Origin: Alkanindiges illinoisensis
GTDB taxonomy: Bacteria; Pseudomonadota; Gammaproteobacteria; Pseudomonadales; Moraxellaceae
Direction: 5' to 3'
DNA length: 64,000 nt
Assembly (NCBI RefSeq): GCF_004377485.1
Contig: NZ_SNTY01000014.1
Coordinates: forward strand, 124,001-188,000
Part shown: positions 1 through 8,291 of the stretch, piece by piece
Position numbering within the stretch: the stretch's first letter is position 1
Layout: every line of letters starts with the position of its first letter
The notes under the pieces: model-generated
What the model saw: only the letters and a program-made list of their open reading frames with translations
Told to the model about the DNA's origin: nothing
Databases searched by the model: none
Position numbers and translations under genes: made by a program

Positions 1-847
1 GGCCTTCATTGCGGGTGCGGCGTGCCTTGATGCCCTGACGAATCCACACTTCTTCTTCAGCCAGTTTCTTGTCAAAATTGGCGTTTTGCTTTTCTTCGGC
101 TTCCAGTTGCTGGGCCTTAAGCTCAAGGTAGCGTGCATAGTTGCCCTCGAAACTGCGCAGGATACCGCGATCCAGCTCAACAATACGGGTGGCCACATGA
201 TCCACAAACGCGCGGTCATGCGAAATGAAGAGCAGGGTTAAATTAGGCCAGTCCAGCAGAAATTGCTCCAGCCACTCAATACTTTCAACATCCAGATGGT
301 TGGTTGGTTCATCCAGCAGCAGCACATCCGGCTCAGTGAGTAGTGCCCGTGCCAGCAGCACCCGGCGTTTACGGCCACCGGACAGGTCAGATAAGTCTGC
401 ATGACCATCCAGATTCATTTTGGCCAGAATGGTATCGACCTGACGTTCCAGCGCCCAGCCATCCAGCGCATCCAGCTTGTGCTGCAATTCACCCATGTGA
501 TCACAGGCCTGCATGTCACCAGCTACACAGGCATCGCTGGCCGCATGATAATCAATCAATACCTGTGCCGCTTCACCCGCACCACCCGCGACAATATCAG
601 CCACACGGCCAGTGCTCATGGGTACATCCTGTTCCAGCATGGCAATGCGCAAATTATTTTGCTTGCTGACTTCGCCGCTGTCTGCCATTAAGCTACCATT
701 GATCAGCTTGAGCAGGGTGGATTTACCCTCACCATTGCGGCCAATCAGACACACACGCTCACCGCGCTCAAGGGCAAAGCTTGCGCCATCCAGCAGGGCA
801 GGGCCGCCAAAGGCCAGATGAATGTCGCGTAAGCTAATAAGTGCCAT
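1..847 (-). CDS. uup: ABC-F family ATPase (Uup-like), N-terminal part, cut by window edge
   Basis: Reading leftwards from an ATG at 845-847, the protein starts MALISLRDIHLAFGG and runs off the window edge, so only about the first 282 residues are present. Visible are a Walker A motif (GRNGEGKST), an ABC signature (LSGGRKRR), a Walker B with the ABC-F hallmark (LLLDEPTNHLD) and the switch histidine in FISHDRAFVD, followed by the start of the charged interdomain linker. ABC-F proteins are soluble and lack membrane domains; Uup acts on ribosomes and is linked to precise transposon excision and replication-structure tolerance in E. coli (family knowledge). It diverges from slyX. The exact ABC-F subclass is inferred from the N-terminal sequence only. 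Confidence 0.88.
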   Translation of the reverse strand, partial: MALISLRDIHLAFGGPALLDGASFALERGERVCLIGRNGEGKSTLLKLINGSLMADSGEVSKQNNLRIAMLEQDVPMSTGRVADIVAGGAGEAAQVLIDYHAASDACVAGDMQACDHMGELQHKLDALDGWALERQVDTILAKMNLDGHADLSDLSGGRKRRVLLARALLTEPDVLLLDEPTNHLDVESIEWLEQFLLDWPNLTLLFISHDRAFVDHVATRIVELDRGILRSFEGNYARYLELKAQQLEAEEKQNANFDKKLAEEEVWIRQGIKARRTRNEG

Positions 848-882
848 AAACAAGGGTTTCCATAGATGAGGAGAGCAAGACC

Positions 883-1128
883 GTGGACGAACAGTTACGC
901 CAGCTGGAAAGCACATTTTCCGCACGGATTGAGGATTTGCAAGTTAAAATTGCATTTCAGGATGATTTTATTGAGTCTTTAAACCAGATGGTGGCCAGTC
1001 AGCAGCAAACCATTCTGGATTTGCAAAAACAGATGCAGTTGCTGTACCAGCGGGTGGAATCTTACCAGAATGGTGAAAGTGGTGTCGCGCCATTTGACCC
1101 TTTACAGGAAATTCCACCGCATTATTAA
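883..1128 (+). CDS. slyX: SlyX family protein
   Basis: A small 81-residue protein starting at GTG, preceded by a GAGGAGAG ribosome binding site. It is almost entirely one amphipathic coiled coil (residues about 3-62, rich in Q, E and L), then a short tail ending PPHY, which is the usual SlyX ending. SlyX is widespread in proteobacteria and its molecular role is unknown. The gene diverges from uup with only about 35 bp between the two starts, so both promoters must overlap or lie inside the neighbouring gene. An 11-base stretch of its 3' end recurs near 2054, beyond the next two genes. Confidence 0.85.
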   Translation: MDEQLRQLESTFSARIEDLQVKIAFQDDFIESLNQMVASQQQTILDLQKQMQLLYQRVESYQNGESGVAPFDPLQEIPPHY

Positions 1129-1249
1129 TGGTGCAGCATTTATTGGCTCCTTAGAATAGACCGGATACAAGAGTAAGTATATTCAGTGTAGAGCCTTGGA
1201 AAAATGCTCATAATGATTTTATGAAACGATTTAATTGAAGATTTTCAAA

Positions 1250-1708
1250 ATGAACCGCTCAAAATATCTTACTCTGATAAGTATTGTTCTACTGATCTTT
1301 GTATTTTTAATTTATATAAAATTAAGTGAAACAAAGATATTTATTTATAAATCGAATGTATTAAATAGTCGAGATGTGATCTTTAACTTTAAAGAGAATA
1401 CAGTATCATCAGGTGACATAGATTTTTATCTATCCACCTGTAATTATACGGCTTATTGCATTACCTTGAATGGAAAAGCTTTATTTGTTATAGATGATAA
1501 AAAGTTAGCCAAAGGACAAAAATGGAGATTTGATAATACAGAATTTTATGTTCAAGATATTTTAAATGAATATTATCTGATCCATTGCAAAAATAATGCA
1601 GAGAATTACTTTTTTTTGTTTAAAAAGCGACAAGGAGTCATAGCTTATAAGCCTTATAAAGGATCTTGGCATTTTGTCCGAGGAAAATATGGGATGTTGG
1701 CTTATTAA
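1250..1708 (+). CDS. Hypothetical membrane-anchored protein
   Basis: I do not recognise this 152-residue protein. It has one N-terminal hydrophobic segment (residues about 7-25) after a short basic start (MNRSK), so it is probably an inner-membrane anchor or uncleaved signal with a mixed alpha/beta domain outside. The domain has three cysteines and many aromatic residues. I chose the ATG at 1250; a TTG at 1235 would add five residues but has no ribosome binding site. The gene is much richer in A+T than slyX or the isomerase gene beyond, and 16 bp separate it from a second A+T-rich membrane gene, so the two probably form one transferred unit. Confidence 0.6.
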   Translation: MNRSKYLTLISIVLLIFVFLIYIKLSETKIFIYKSNVLNSRDVIFNFKENTVSSGDIDFYLSTCNYTAYCITLNGKALFVIDDKKLAKGQKWRFDNTEFYVQDILNEYYLIHCKNNAENYFFLFKKRQGVIAYKPYKGSWHFVRGKYGMLAY

Positions 1709-1724
1709 AGCGGAAGTTAAAATA

Positions 1725-2033
1725 ATGATTTATTTGCTATGGTTATTCATCTTGTTCTTAATAATGAAATGTATTTGGAATGCTTTGGTTCCTATTTGGT
1801 CGAAATATTTTGATAAAAATAATACATCACAGCATGTATCAATGGGATTAGGGTTGGATTTAATGTTATTGGCTGGTATTTTAGTATTTAATATTGCTAT
1901 TGTATTATTAAGTTGGCCATTAAACTTTTTTGAAAGATATAGTTTTTTCATTCTACTAATTACTTTGATTTTATCCTATGCTTTGGCGATTTTTTTTGCT
2001 TGGATAATTAGAATTATTCATAAGATTCAATAA
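1725..2033 (+). CDS. Hypothetical small membrane protein
   Basis: A protein of 102 residues if started at the ATG at 1725, which has GGAAG nine bases upstream. Upstream TTG or ATG codons at 1674 and 1689 would overlap the preceding gene and lack a good binding site. About three membrane segments are visible (residues 1-20, 40-60 and 70-95), separated by short polar loops. There are no recognisable catalytic motifs. It follows the anchored protein ending at 1708 and shares its high A+T content. Its function is unknown; membrane location is the only supported statement. Confidence 0.55.
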   Translation: MIYLLWLFILFLIMKCIWNALVPIWSKYFDKNNTSQHVSMGLGLDLMLLAGILVFNIAIVLLSWPLNFFERYSFFILLITLILSYALAIFFAWIIRIIHKIQ

Positions 2034-2054
2034 TTTTAATAGATTACATTAATT

Positions 2055-2090
2055 TCCACCGCATAATAAAGGATAGATAAGTGCGGTGGA
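2055..2090. repeat. Inverted repeat (hairpin) between small membrane gene and isomerase gene
   Basis: TCCACCGCA at 2055-2063 pairs perfectly with TGCGGTGGA at 2082-2090. No T-run follows on either strand, so it is not a typical intrinsic terminator. The left arm repeats the 3' end of slyX (TTCCACCGCAT near 1114). A second, shorter inverted repeat (TACTTGT/ACAAGTA) lies at 2109-2128. Confidence 0.5.
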
Positions 2091-2139
2091 TGACCAGAGG
2101 GGTTTTATTACTTGTATTGAAACAAGTATACTGAACAAA

Positions 2140-2931
2140 TTACTCGTCAAACTGCCTAAAATTTGGTTCGCGTTTTTCCTTAAATGCTGCCACTGCTTCA
2201 TGCAACGCTGCAGACTGCGCGCGTTCAATAAATAGCTCTCCTTCGGCATTAATTTGTTGCAGCACCTGAGGTGTATGGCCGCGTAACAGTTGCTTGCTCA
2301 TTTTCAGGCTGGCAATCGGCAACTGGGTGAGGCGGCTAGCCTTGGCAAATGCATACTCGTAGACATGGTCATCTTCAACAATATGGTTAACCAGTCCCGC
2401 TGACAAGGCACTTTGGGCATTAAAAGGCTCACACAGTAGCAGCATTTCCGCTGCTTTTAAATAGCCAGCACGCTGCGGCAGTAATAGGGTAGACGCCCCT
2501 TCTGGCACCAGCCCCAGAGTTAAAAATGGCAACTGGAAACGTGCCTTGGCGTCAGTATAGACAAGGTCTGCATGCAGCAGCAGGGTTGAACCAATGCCAA
2601 TGGCCACACCTTTAATGGCAATCACCAGCGGCTTGCTAAAGTTGGCAGCAGCACGCAACACCGCAAATGCAGGTGCTTCGGTATTTTTAGGTGGATTGTC
2701 AATAAAATCCTGCAAGTCATTACCGGCACAAAAATCCTGTTCACCCCGTAACAGGACCACACGCACCGCACTGGACTGGTCAGCTTCATTGAGTGCCTGA
2801 GCCAGTGCCAGATAAAAGCCCCCAAAAAACGCATTCTTGCGTTCAGGACGATTAAGGATCAGTTCTAAAATGCCATTATCATGCAATTGGGCATTCAGGT
2901 TGGCATGCGGATTGGTTACGCAGTTCAGCAT
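2140..2931 (-). CDS. Enoyl-CoA hydratase/isomerase family protein, delta3,delta2-enoyl-CoA isomerase-like
   Basis: A 263-residue crotonase-fold protein. The oxyanion-hole region reads DFCAGNDLQDF and the second active-site region reads LPFLTLGLVPEGAST. In true enoyl-CoA hydratases the first catalytic glutamate sits where this protein has phenylalanine (LPF). The PEG glutamate and the GNDL motif match the ECI2/PECI-type isomerases, which move a 3-double bond to the 2-position during oxidation of unsaturated fatty acids. I therefore favour an isomerase over a hydratase; this is inference from motifs. The start is supported by AGGAAC 6-7 bases upstream. It is transcribed alone, facing the A+T-rich pair. 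Confidence 0.8.
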   Translation of the reverse strand: MLNCVTNPHANLNAQLHDNGILELILNRPERKNAFFGGFYLALAQALNEADQSSAVRVVLLRGEQDFCAGNDLQDFIDNPPKNTEAPAFAVLRAAANFSKPLVIAIKGVAIGIGSTLLLHADLVYTDAKARFQLPFLTLGLVPEGASTLLLPQRAGYLKAAEMLLLCEPFNAQSALSAGLVNHIVEDDHVYEYAFAKASRLTQLPIASLKMSKQLLRGHTPQVLQQINAEGELFIERAQSAALHEAVAAFKEKREPNFRQFDE

Positions 2932-3240
2932 CGTTATTGTTCCTGATAAATGTACTGCCTGATCATAAAACCGGGTGGCATAAAGTACGAGTAAAAAATA
3001 TGGTTGCTGCGTTGATTATTTTTGTAGAAATGACTGTCGTATTAATCATTTCCACATCAATAATTTTTGGGTAGCTATTTTATAACGCTAAACTGCAAGC
3101 TGATAAGCACTTGGCACGGTAACAAAAGTTGCCAAGGTATGATTCTGATAGTTATCCGTGATCAGCAGACAGGAAACTTGCCTTTATATCGTGGCTTAGG
3201 CACTCTACGCTAAATAACCCATATAATGGTAGTGAGACAT
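2932..3240. promoter_or_regulatory. Intergenic region with promoter-like box for the 3357 gene
   Basis: About 310 bases separate the isomerase gene from the 96-bp repeat. A perfect TATAAT lies at 3222-3227 with no good -35 box; transcription from it would cross the repeat into the gene at 3357 and topA. An inverted repeat CTTGGCA/TGCCAAG at 3110-3136 could be a regulator site. I see no coding sequence here. Confidence 0.35.
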
Positions 3241-3336
3241 TAGATCTCTTGCATAAGTCTGGTTTCGACAAGCTCAACCAACGCTGCCTGAGCCTGTCGA
3301 AGGCGAGTTGGTACAACTTATGAAAGAAGTCTATTA
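3241..3336 (+). mobile_element. 96-bp MITE-like repeat, copy A
   Basis: Identical over 96 bases to the copy at 35371-35466, and one base different from the inverted copy at 36643-36738. Imperfect terminal inverted repeats are visible (GATCTCTTGCATAAGT at the left, GACTTCTTTCATAAGT read inwards from the right). TA borders each end, as expected of elements that insert at TA. The middle folds as TTCGACAAGCTCA/TGAGCCTGTCGAA with one mismatch. It encodes nothing, so it is non-autonomous. It lies 20 bases before the ATG of the next gene, within its leader. Confidence 0.8.
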
Positions 3337-3356
3337 AAGCATGAGGAATAAATAAA

Positions 3357-3809
3357 ATGAGTACAGCGGCTTACTGGATTATTGGCTTTATTGTACTGTT
3401 TATTCTGGGATCTATTATGGGCCTGCGGGTAAGCCCGCGCGAAAAGGCACTCGGTGAAATGCGTGACCGCGCACGTAAAATGGGGCTGCATCCGCGCCTG
3501 ATGCCTGCACCGGCATGGATTCATCATACCGCACCTTCGGGACGTGAAGGCGGCATGGTGGCGTTTTACAGTATTTTGCTGCCGGAAGCCCGCTTGCCCC
3601 TAATGCAGGCACTGGTTAACGGCCAAAAACTGCAAGTGAAAACCGGGAACACGCAATTTGATGGACAATCCCTCGATTTAAAGGGAATATACGCGCTAGA
3701 AATGCAAGCCAACTGTGCAGGCCTGTATTGGAATGAAGAAAGCGATTTGCATGGCGAACAGCTTGAAAAAATGAAGAATACCCTTATGTCCTTTGCACAG
3801 CAGGCTTAA
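3357..3809 (+). CDS. Conserved hypothetical protein with N-terminal membrane anchor
   Basis: A protein of 150 residues with one strong hydrophobic segment (residues 5-23, WIIGFIVLFILGSIMGL), then a basic, presumably cytoplasmic, domain of about 125 residues. The ATG is preceded by GAGGAA nine bases upstream. I see no enzyme motif and do not recognise a named family. It lies 42 bases before topA on the same strand and is probably co-transcribed with it. The 96-bp repeat sits just upstream, so transcription must cross it or start inside it. Confidence 0.7.
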   Translation: MSTAAYWIIGFIVLFILGSIMGLRVSPREKALGEMRDRARKMGLHPRLMPAPAWIHHTAPSGREGGMVAFYSILLPEARLPLMQALVNGQKLQVKTGNTQFDGQSLDLKGIYALEMQANCAGLYWNEESDLHGEQLEKMKNTLMSFAQQA

Positions 3810-3851
3810 ATGCAGCAAGCTACCCTTAATTTTTGAGAAAACCGAAGCACT

Positions 3852-6551
3852 ATGCCAACAGCGCCACGCTCTACCACAAAAACAACTACCAGAAGCCGTA
3901 AGGCAGCCAGCAGTACTGCCCTGCCTGATGATGCTCAGGACATCAGTACGGCTAAAAAGGCACGTGCACTGGTTATTGTAGAGTCACCTGCCAAAGCCAA
4001 AACCATTAATAAATATCTGGGTAAGGATTATATTGTTAAATCCAGCGTGGGCCATGTGCGTGACCTGCCGACCAGTGGCGGCGGCAAAACCGCAACGGCG
4101 GCCAAGGGCCAGACCAAAACCAAGCTGACGGCAGCAGAAAAAGAAGCCAAAGCCCAGCAGGCACTGGTCAATCGCATGGGTGTTGATCCGGAACATGGCT
4201 GGAAGGCGCACTATGAGGTGTTGCCCGGCAAGGAAAATGTCGTTAGTGAGCTGAAAAAACTGGCATCGCAAGTCGATGAAGTGTATCTGGCAACGGACTT
4301 GGATAGAGAAGGGGAAGCCATTGCCTGGCACTTGCAGCAGGTGATTGGTGGCAAACCCGAGCGCTATCGCCGCGTGGTGTTTAATGAAATTACCAAAAAT
4401 GCCATTCAGGATGCTTTTAAAACGCCGGGCCGCCTTGATGTGGACAAGGTGAATGCACAGCAGGCACGCCGCTTTTTAGACCGTGTGGTGGGCTTTATGG
4501 TGTCGCCACTGCTCTGGGAAAAAATTGCCCGTGGCCTGTCGGCTGGCCGGGTGCAGTCGGTTGCGGTAAAGCTAGTGGTAGAGCGCGAGCGTGAAATTCG
4601 CGCATTTATCCCGGAAGAATACTGGCAGATTTTTGCCGATACGCTGAGCCAGAAAGCCAAGCAAAGCGATGAAATCCGTCTGGAAGCAGTCAAGCAAAAC
4701 GGTAAGACCCTGAAACTGCAAAACAAGGCACAAACTGATGCTGTGCTGGCCGTGCTCAAAGATGCGGCTTATAAAATTACCGCGCGGGAAGACAAGCCAA
4801 CCAAGGTCAATCCCAGTGCGCCGTATATTACATCCACCCTGCAACAGGCTGCCAGTACCCGGCTTGGTTTTTCAGTCAAGAAAACCATGACACTGGCGCA
4901 GCGTCTGTATGAAGGTGGTTTTATTACCTACATGCGTACCGATTCGACGTTTTTAAGTACCGATGCGGTCAACATGGTGCGTCATCATATTGAACACGAA
5001 TATGGTGATAAGTACCTGCCTGCCAAGCCAAACCGCTATGGCAACAAGGCTGGGGCACAGGAAGCCCATGAAGCCATTCGCCCTTCCAATGTAGGATTAA
5101 AGGGCGACCAGCTCACCACCATGGAGCGTGATGCACAGCGCCTGTATGACCTGATCTGGCGCCAGTTTGTCTCCTGCCAGATGACCCCAGCAGAATATTT
5201 GTCGTCCACCATTACGGTAGAAGCCAATGGTGTCGAGCTAAAAGCGCGTGGCCGTACACTGGTATTTGACGGATTTACCCGCGTACGTGGTGCCAACAAG
5301 CAGGATGATGACGTACTGCTGCCCAGCGTGAAAGTGGGTGAGGAGCTTAAGCTGGTTAAGCTTGATCCTAGCCAGCACTTTACCAAGCCACCAGCGCGTT
5401 TTACCGAAGCTTCACTGGTGAAAGAGCTTGAGAAAAAAGGTATTGGCCGGCCCTCGACCTATGCGGCCATTATTTCTACCATTCAGGATCGTGGCTACGT
5501 CAAGCTTGAAAACAAGCGCCTGTATGCTGAAAAAATGGGTGATATTGTCACTGACCGCTTAAATGAAAACTTTAGCAACCTGATGGATTATGCCTTTACC
5601 GCAGATCTGGAAGGCCAGCTGGATAAAGTGGCCACTGGCGAGCGTGACTGGAAAAACCTGCTGGACAGTTTTTATAGCGATTTTACCGCCAAGCTTGCGC
5701 ATGCCAAGGCACAAGAAGGCATGCGGCCTAACCAGCCCGTGGAAGTGCCTGATGTGCACTGCAAGGAATGCGACCGTGCCATGCAGATTCGCACTGGCTC
5801 TACCGGGGTATTTTTAGGCTGTTCCGGCTATAACCTGCCGCCCAAGGAGCGCTGTAAAGGCACATTAAACCTGACTCCAGTGGAATCACTGGCAGCCATT
5901 ACCGATGATGACAGTGCCGAAACGGCCGACCTGATGGCCAAAAGACGCTGTCCGAAATGTGATACGGCTATGGATAGCTATTTTATTGATGGCGGGCGCA
6001 AGCTGCATGTCTGTGGTAACAATCCGGATTGCGAAGGCTATCTGGTGGAAGAAGGCAGTTTTAAAATCAAGGGCTATGATGGCCCAACTATTCCCTGTGA
6101 AAAATGTAATGGTGAAATGCAGTTAAAAACCGGGCGTTTTGGGCCGTACTTTGCCTGCAATAGCTGTGACAACACCCGCAAGGTGCTGAAAAACGGCGAG
6201 GCCGCACCACCGCGTGAAGATCCCATTCAAATGCCGCATTTGCGCTCCACCAAGCATGATGATTTCTTTATCCTGCGTGATGGCGCAGCAGGCCTGTTTC
6301 TGGCGGCCAGCAAGTTTCCCAAGGTGCGTGAAACCCGCGCGCCAACCATTGCTGAGTTGCGTAGTGTCAAAGACCAGCTTGCCGCCAAGTATCAGTATCT
6401 GCTCAAAGCCCCTGATACTGACCCGGATGGCAACCCGGCGATTGTGCGCTGGAGCCGTAAAAACAGTGCCCAGTATATTTCTTCGGAAAAAGACGGCAAG
6501 CAAACCAAATGGACCATGATTTTTAAAGATGGCAAATGGGTTGAGGGTTAG
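3852..6551 (+). CDS. topA: DNA topoisomerase I
   Basis: An 899-residue type IA topoisomerase that relaxes negative supercoils. After a low-complexity basic N-terminus of about 38 residues comes the Toprim domain ([14 protein letters not shown], then the metal motif DLDREGE near residues 149-155). The catalytic tyrosine is Tyr360 in [12 protein letters not shown]. Three four-cysteine zinc ribbons follow in the C-terminus, starting CKECD, CPKCD and CEKCN. The length fits the gammaproteobacterial enzymes (E. coli 865). The ATG at 3852 has only a weak ribosome binding site, in line with translation after the gene 42 bases upstream. Confidence 0.97.
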   Translation: MPTAPRSTTKTTTRSRKAASSTALPDDAQDISTAKKARALVIVESPAKAKTINKYLGKDYIVKSSVGHVRDLPTSGGGKTATAAKGQTKTKLTAAEKEAKAQQALVNRMGVDPEHGWKAHYEVLPGKENVVSELKKLASQVDEVYLATDLDREGEAIAWHLQQVIGGKPERYRRVVFNEITKNAIQDAFKTPGRLDVDKVNAQQARRFLDRVVGFMVSPLLWEKIARGLSAGRVQSVAVKLVVEREREIRAFIPEEYWQIFADTLSQKAKQSDEIRLEAVKQNGKTLKLQNKAQTDAVLAVLKDAAYKITAREDKPTKVNPSAPYITSTLQQAASTRLGFSVKKTMTLAQRLYEGGFITYMRTDSTFLSTDAVNMVRHHIEHEYGDKYLPAKPNRYGNKAGAQEAHEAIRPSNVGLKGDQLTTMERDAQRLYDLIWRQFVSCQMTPAEYLSSTITVEANGVELKARGRTLVFDGFTRVRGANKQDDDVLLPSVKVGEELKLVKLDPSQHFTKPPARFTEASLVKELEKKGIGRPSTYAAIISTIQDRGYVKLENKRLYAEKMGDIVTDRLNENFSNLMDYAFTADLEGQLDKVATGERDWKNLLDSFYSDFTAKLAHAKAQEGMRPNQPVEVPDVHCKECDRAMQIRTGSTGVFLGCSGYNLPPKERCKGTLNLTPVESLAAITDDDSAETADLMAKRRCPKCDTAMDSYFIDGGRKLHVCGNNPDCEGYLVEEGSFKIKGYDGPTIPCEKCNGEMQLKTGRFGPYFACNSCDNTRKVLKNGEAAPPREDPIQMPHLRSTKHDDFFILRDGAAGLFLAASKFPKVRETRAPTIAELRSVKDQLAAKYQYLLKAPDTDPDGNPAIVRWSRKNSAQYISSEKDGKQTKWTMIFKDGKWVEG

Positions 6552-6613
6552 CTCCCCTGAGTACAGGGCAAATGGGTTGGTAATCTAAATGACGTAATAG
6601 CGAGGAAATATGC

Positions 6614-7486
6614 ATGCGTACTGATCAGCAAGTCTATGATCTATTCTTGAACTATGCCCAGGCAGATTCTGCTGTGCGTCTGGTTACATTAGAAGGTTCA
6701 CGCGCCAATCCAGCTATTAGTAAGGATCAGTATCAGGATTTTGATATTTCCTATTTTGTGTCTGATCTCAAGTCCTATCAGACAAGTGACCAATGGCTAG
6801 AAGTATTTGGCTCGCGCTTAATCATACAAAAACCAGAAGCAATGGAATTATTTCCGGCTGAACTGGATGGCTGGTTTTCCTATTTAATGATTTTTACTGA
6901 TGGCATCAAAGTCGATTTAACCCTGATTCCAATTTACGATATTGAGCAGTATTTTAGTGGCAGTGATGGGCTGGTTAAAATCCTACTGGATAAAGACCAG
7001 CGCATGAGTAAACCAATCATTCCATCTGACCAGCAATACTGGATTCAGCCACCTAGTGCGCGTGAGTTTGATGATTGCTGTAATGAGTTCTGGATGCTGG
7101 CGACTTACGTGGTCAAAGGTTTGGCGCGACAGGAAATCCTGTTTGCGAATGATCATTTATATGAAATTATGCGGCCTAATTTATTGCGGATGATGGCTTG
7201 GCGGATTGGCGCGCAACGTGGTTATCATTTTAGTCTGGGCAAAAACTATAAATTTATTGATAAATATCTGCCTGCTGAGGACTGGAAAAAATTATTGTCA
7301 ACTTACACACAAAGTGAATACAAGCAACTCTGGCAATCTCTAAATACCTGTCTTGGGTTATTTAGAAAGTATTCTGATGCGGTGGCAAGGCATTTTAATT
7401 ATCAATATCCTGATTATGATGTTGCAATCACAAGTTATATAAATAACTTTTTTGAAAGTTATATTAAAAACAAACTATTTGATTGA
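6614..7486 (+). CDS. Aminoglycoside 6-adenylyltransferase-like nucleotidyltransferase (ANT(6)/AadK family)
   Basis: A 290-residue protein matching the streptomycin adenylyltransferase family along its length. The nucleotidyltransferase signature is intact: LEGSRANP, then DFDIS (two metal-binding aspartates), then the third carboxylate in KVDLTLIP. The helical C-terminal part carries LYEIMRPNLLRMMAW, typical of the family. Such enzymes transfer AMP from ATP to the 6-hydroxyl of streptomycin. Whether this chromosomal copy confers resistance cannot be told from sequence. The start is supported by GAGG nine bases upstream. No integron, insertion sequence or resistance neighbour is present, so it looks resident rather than newly acquired. 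Confidence 0.85.
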   Translation: MRTDQQVYDLFLNYAQADSAVRLVTLEGSRANPAISKDQYQDFDISYFVSDLKSYQTSDQWLEVFGSRLIIQKPEAMELFPAELDGWFSYLMIFTDGIKVDLTLIPIYDIEQYFSGSDGLVKILLDKDQRMSKPIIPSDQQYWIQPPSAREFDDCCNEFWMLATYVVKGLARQEILFANDHLYEIMRPNLLRMMAWRIGAQRGYHFSLGKNYKFIDKYLPAEDWKKLLSTYTQSEYKQLWQSLNTCLGLFRKYSDAVARHFNYQYPDYDVAITSYINNFFESYIKNKLFD

Positions 7487-7492
7487 AATATT

Positions 7493-8257
7493 TTACCTAA
7501 CCCAGCCAATTTCTTTAGCGGTCTTTGACCCAATTACGGTTTGCGCCAGATTTTTGGGAATCACTGCCTTGCTTTCATTAATGACTAATCGCCCACCCAT
7601 CAACTCAGCTTTGGCTTGAGGAAATAATGGCTGCTGCTGTGGGTTACCATAGCCATCGGGAAAGGCTGGCATGTTATTGGCAACATCATATTTGTCGGTT
7701 GCGCCCAGCGTATGTAGCAGCTCATGGCTTAAAATCACCAGATTTTGCTGGCTATAGCTGGCGTCGCCAAACAGATTAACCCGACCCACACGGCCTTTTT
7801 GCAATGCCGTAGAATGGCTTAAACTGCGATGCTGTTTGGGATCAAAATACAGTAAATACAACTGGATTTGTGGGTGGACACTAAAATCCTGTTCATGCCG
7901 CCAGGCAAAATAGCGCAGCTTTAAACTCCACAGCATGATGTCAAGAATACCCCCATTCACTGGTGGGGCAGGCGGCAATTGGCTAATGGATTTACCCAGC
8001 ACAATATTAATTGGGCGATATAAGGGAATGCCATAACGCTTGGCTTCGCTATTTAAAAAATCAGTAGCTTCTGCAAAGTCAGCCGCAGTGATATGTTGAA
8101 TATACTGTTCAACCTGCGGATTGTTTTCCACATTGACGGGATACACTGCCACATAAAAGCTGTTTTTCCAGTTCAGGTCGGCTTTATCCTGTAGCGATTG
8201 AATCATCACCACGGCCAGAATAATCAATAAAATAAAGACCCGGATTTTTTTCCACAT
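7493..8257 (-). CDS. Membrane-anchored metzincin-like metalloprotease candidate
   Basis: A 254-residue protein with an N-terminal signal anchor (residues 5-21, IRVFILLIILAVVMIQS) and a domain outside the membrane. Residues 178-188 read HELLHTLGATD, which fits the metzincin zinc motif HExxHxxGxxH/D with aspartate as third ligand, as in snapalysin-type enzymes. About 32 residues later AELMGG (Met220) could be the Met-turn. I infer a zinc peptidase; substrate and role are unknown. The start has AGGAC about five bases upstream. It ends 6 bp from the convergent ANT(6)-like gene with no terminator, and corA lies just upstream on the same strand. Confidence 0.6.
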   Translation of the reverse strand: MWKKIRVFILLIILAVVMIQSLQDKADLNWKNSFYVAVYPVNVENNPQVEQYIQHITAADFAEATDFLNSEAKRYGIPLYRPINIVLGKSISQLPPAPPVNGGILDIMLWSLKLRYFAWRHEQDFSVHPQIQLYLLYFDPKQHRSLSHSTALQKGRVGRVNLFGDASYSQQNLVILSHELLHTLGATDKYDVANNMPAFPDGYGNPQQQPLFPQAKAELMGGRLVINESKAVIPKNLAQTVIGSKTAKEIGWVR

Positions 8258-8291
8258 AAGCTGTCCTGTGGCTAAGCTTTAATCAAGCGGT

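Noticed and set aside
343-821. Overlapping plus-strand frames of 69-108 codons near the left end
   Set aside because: They are antisense shadows of the ABC-F gene, with histidine- and proline-rich composition and no protein-like pattern.
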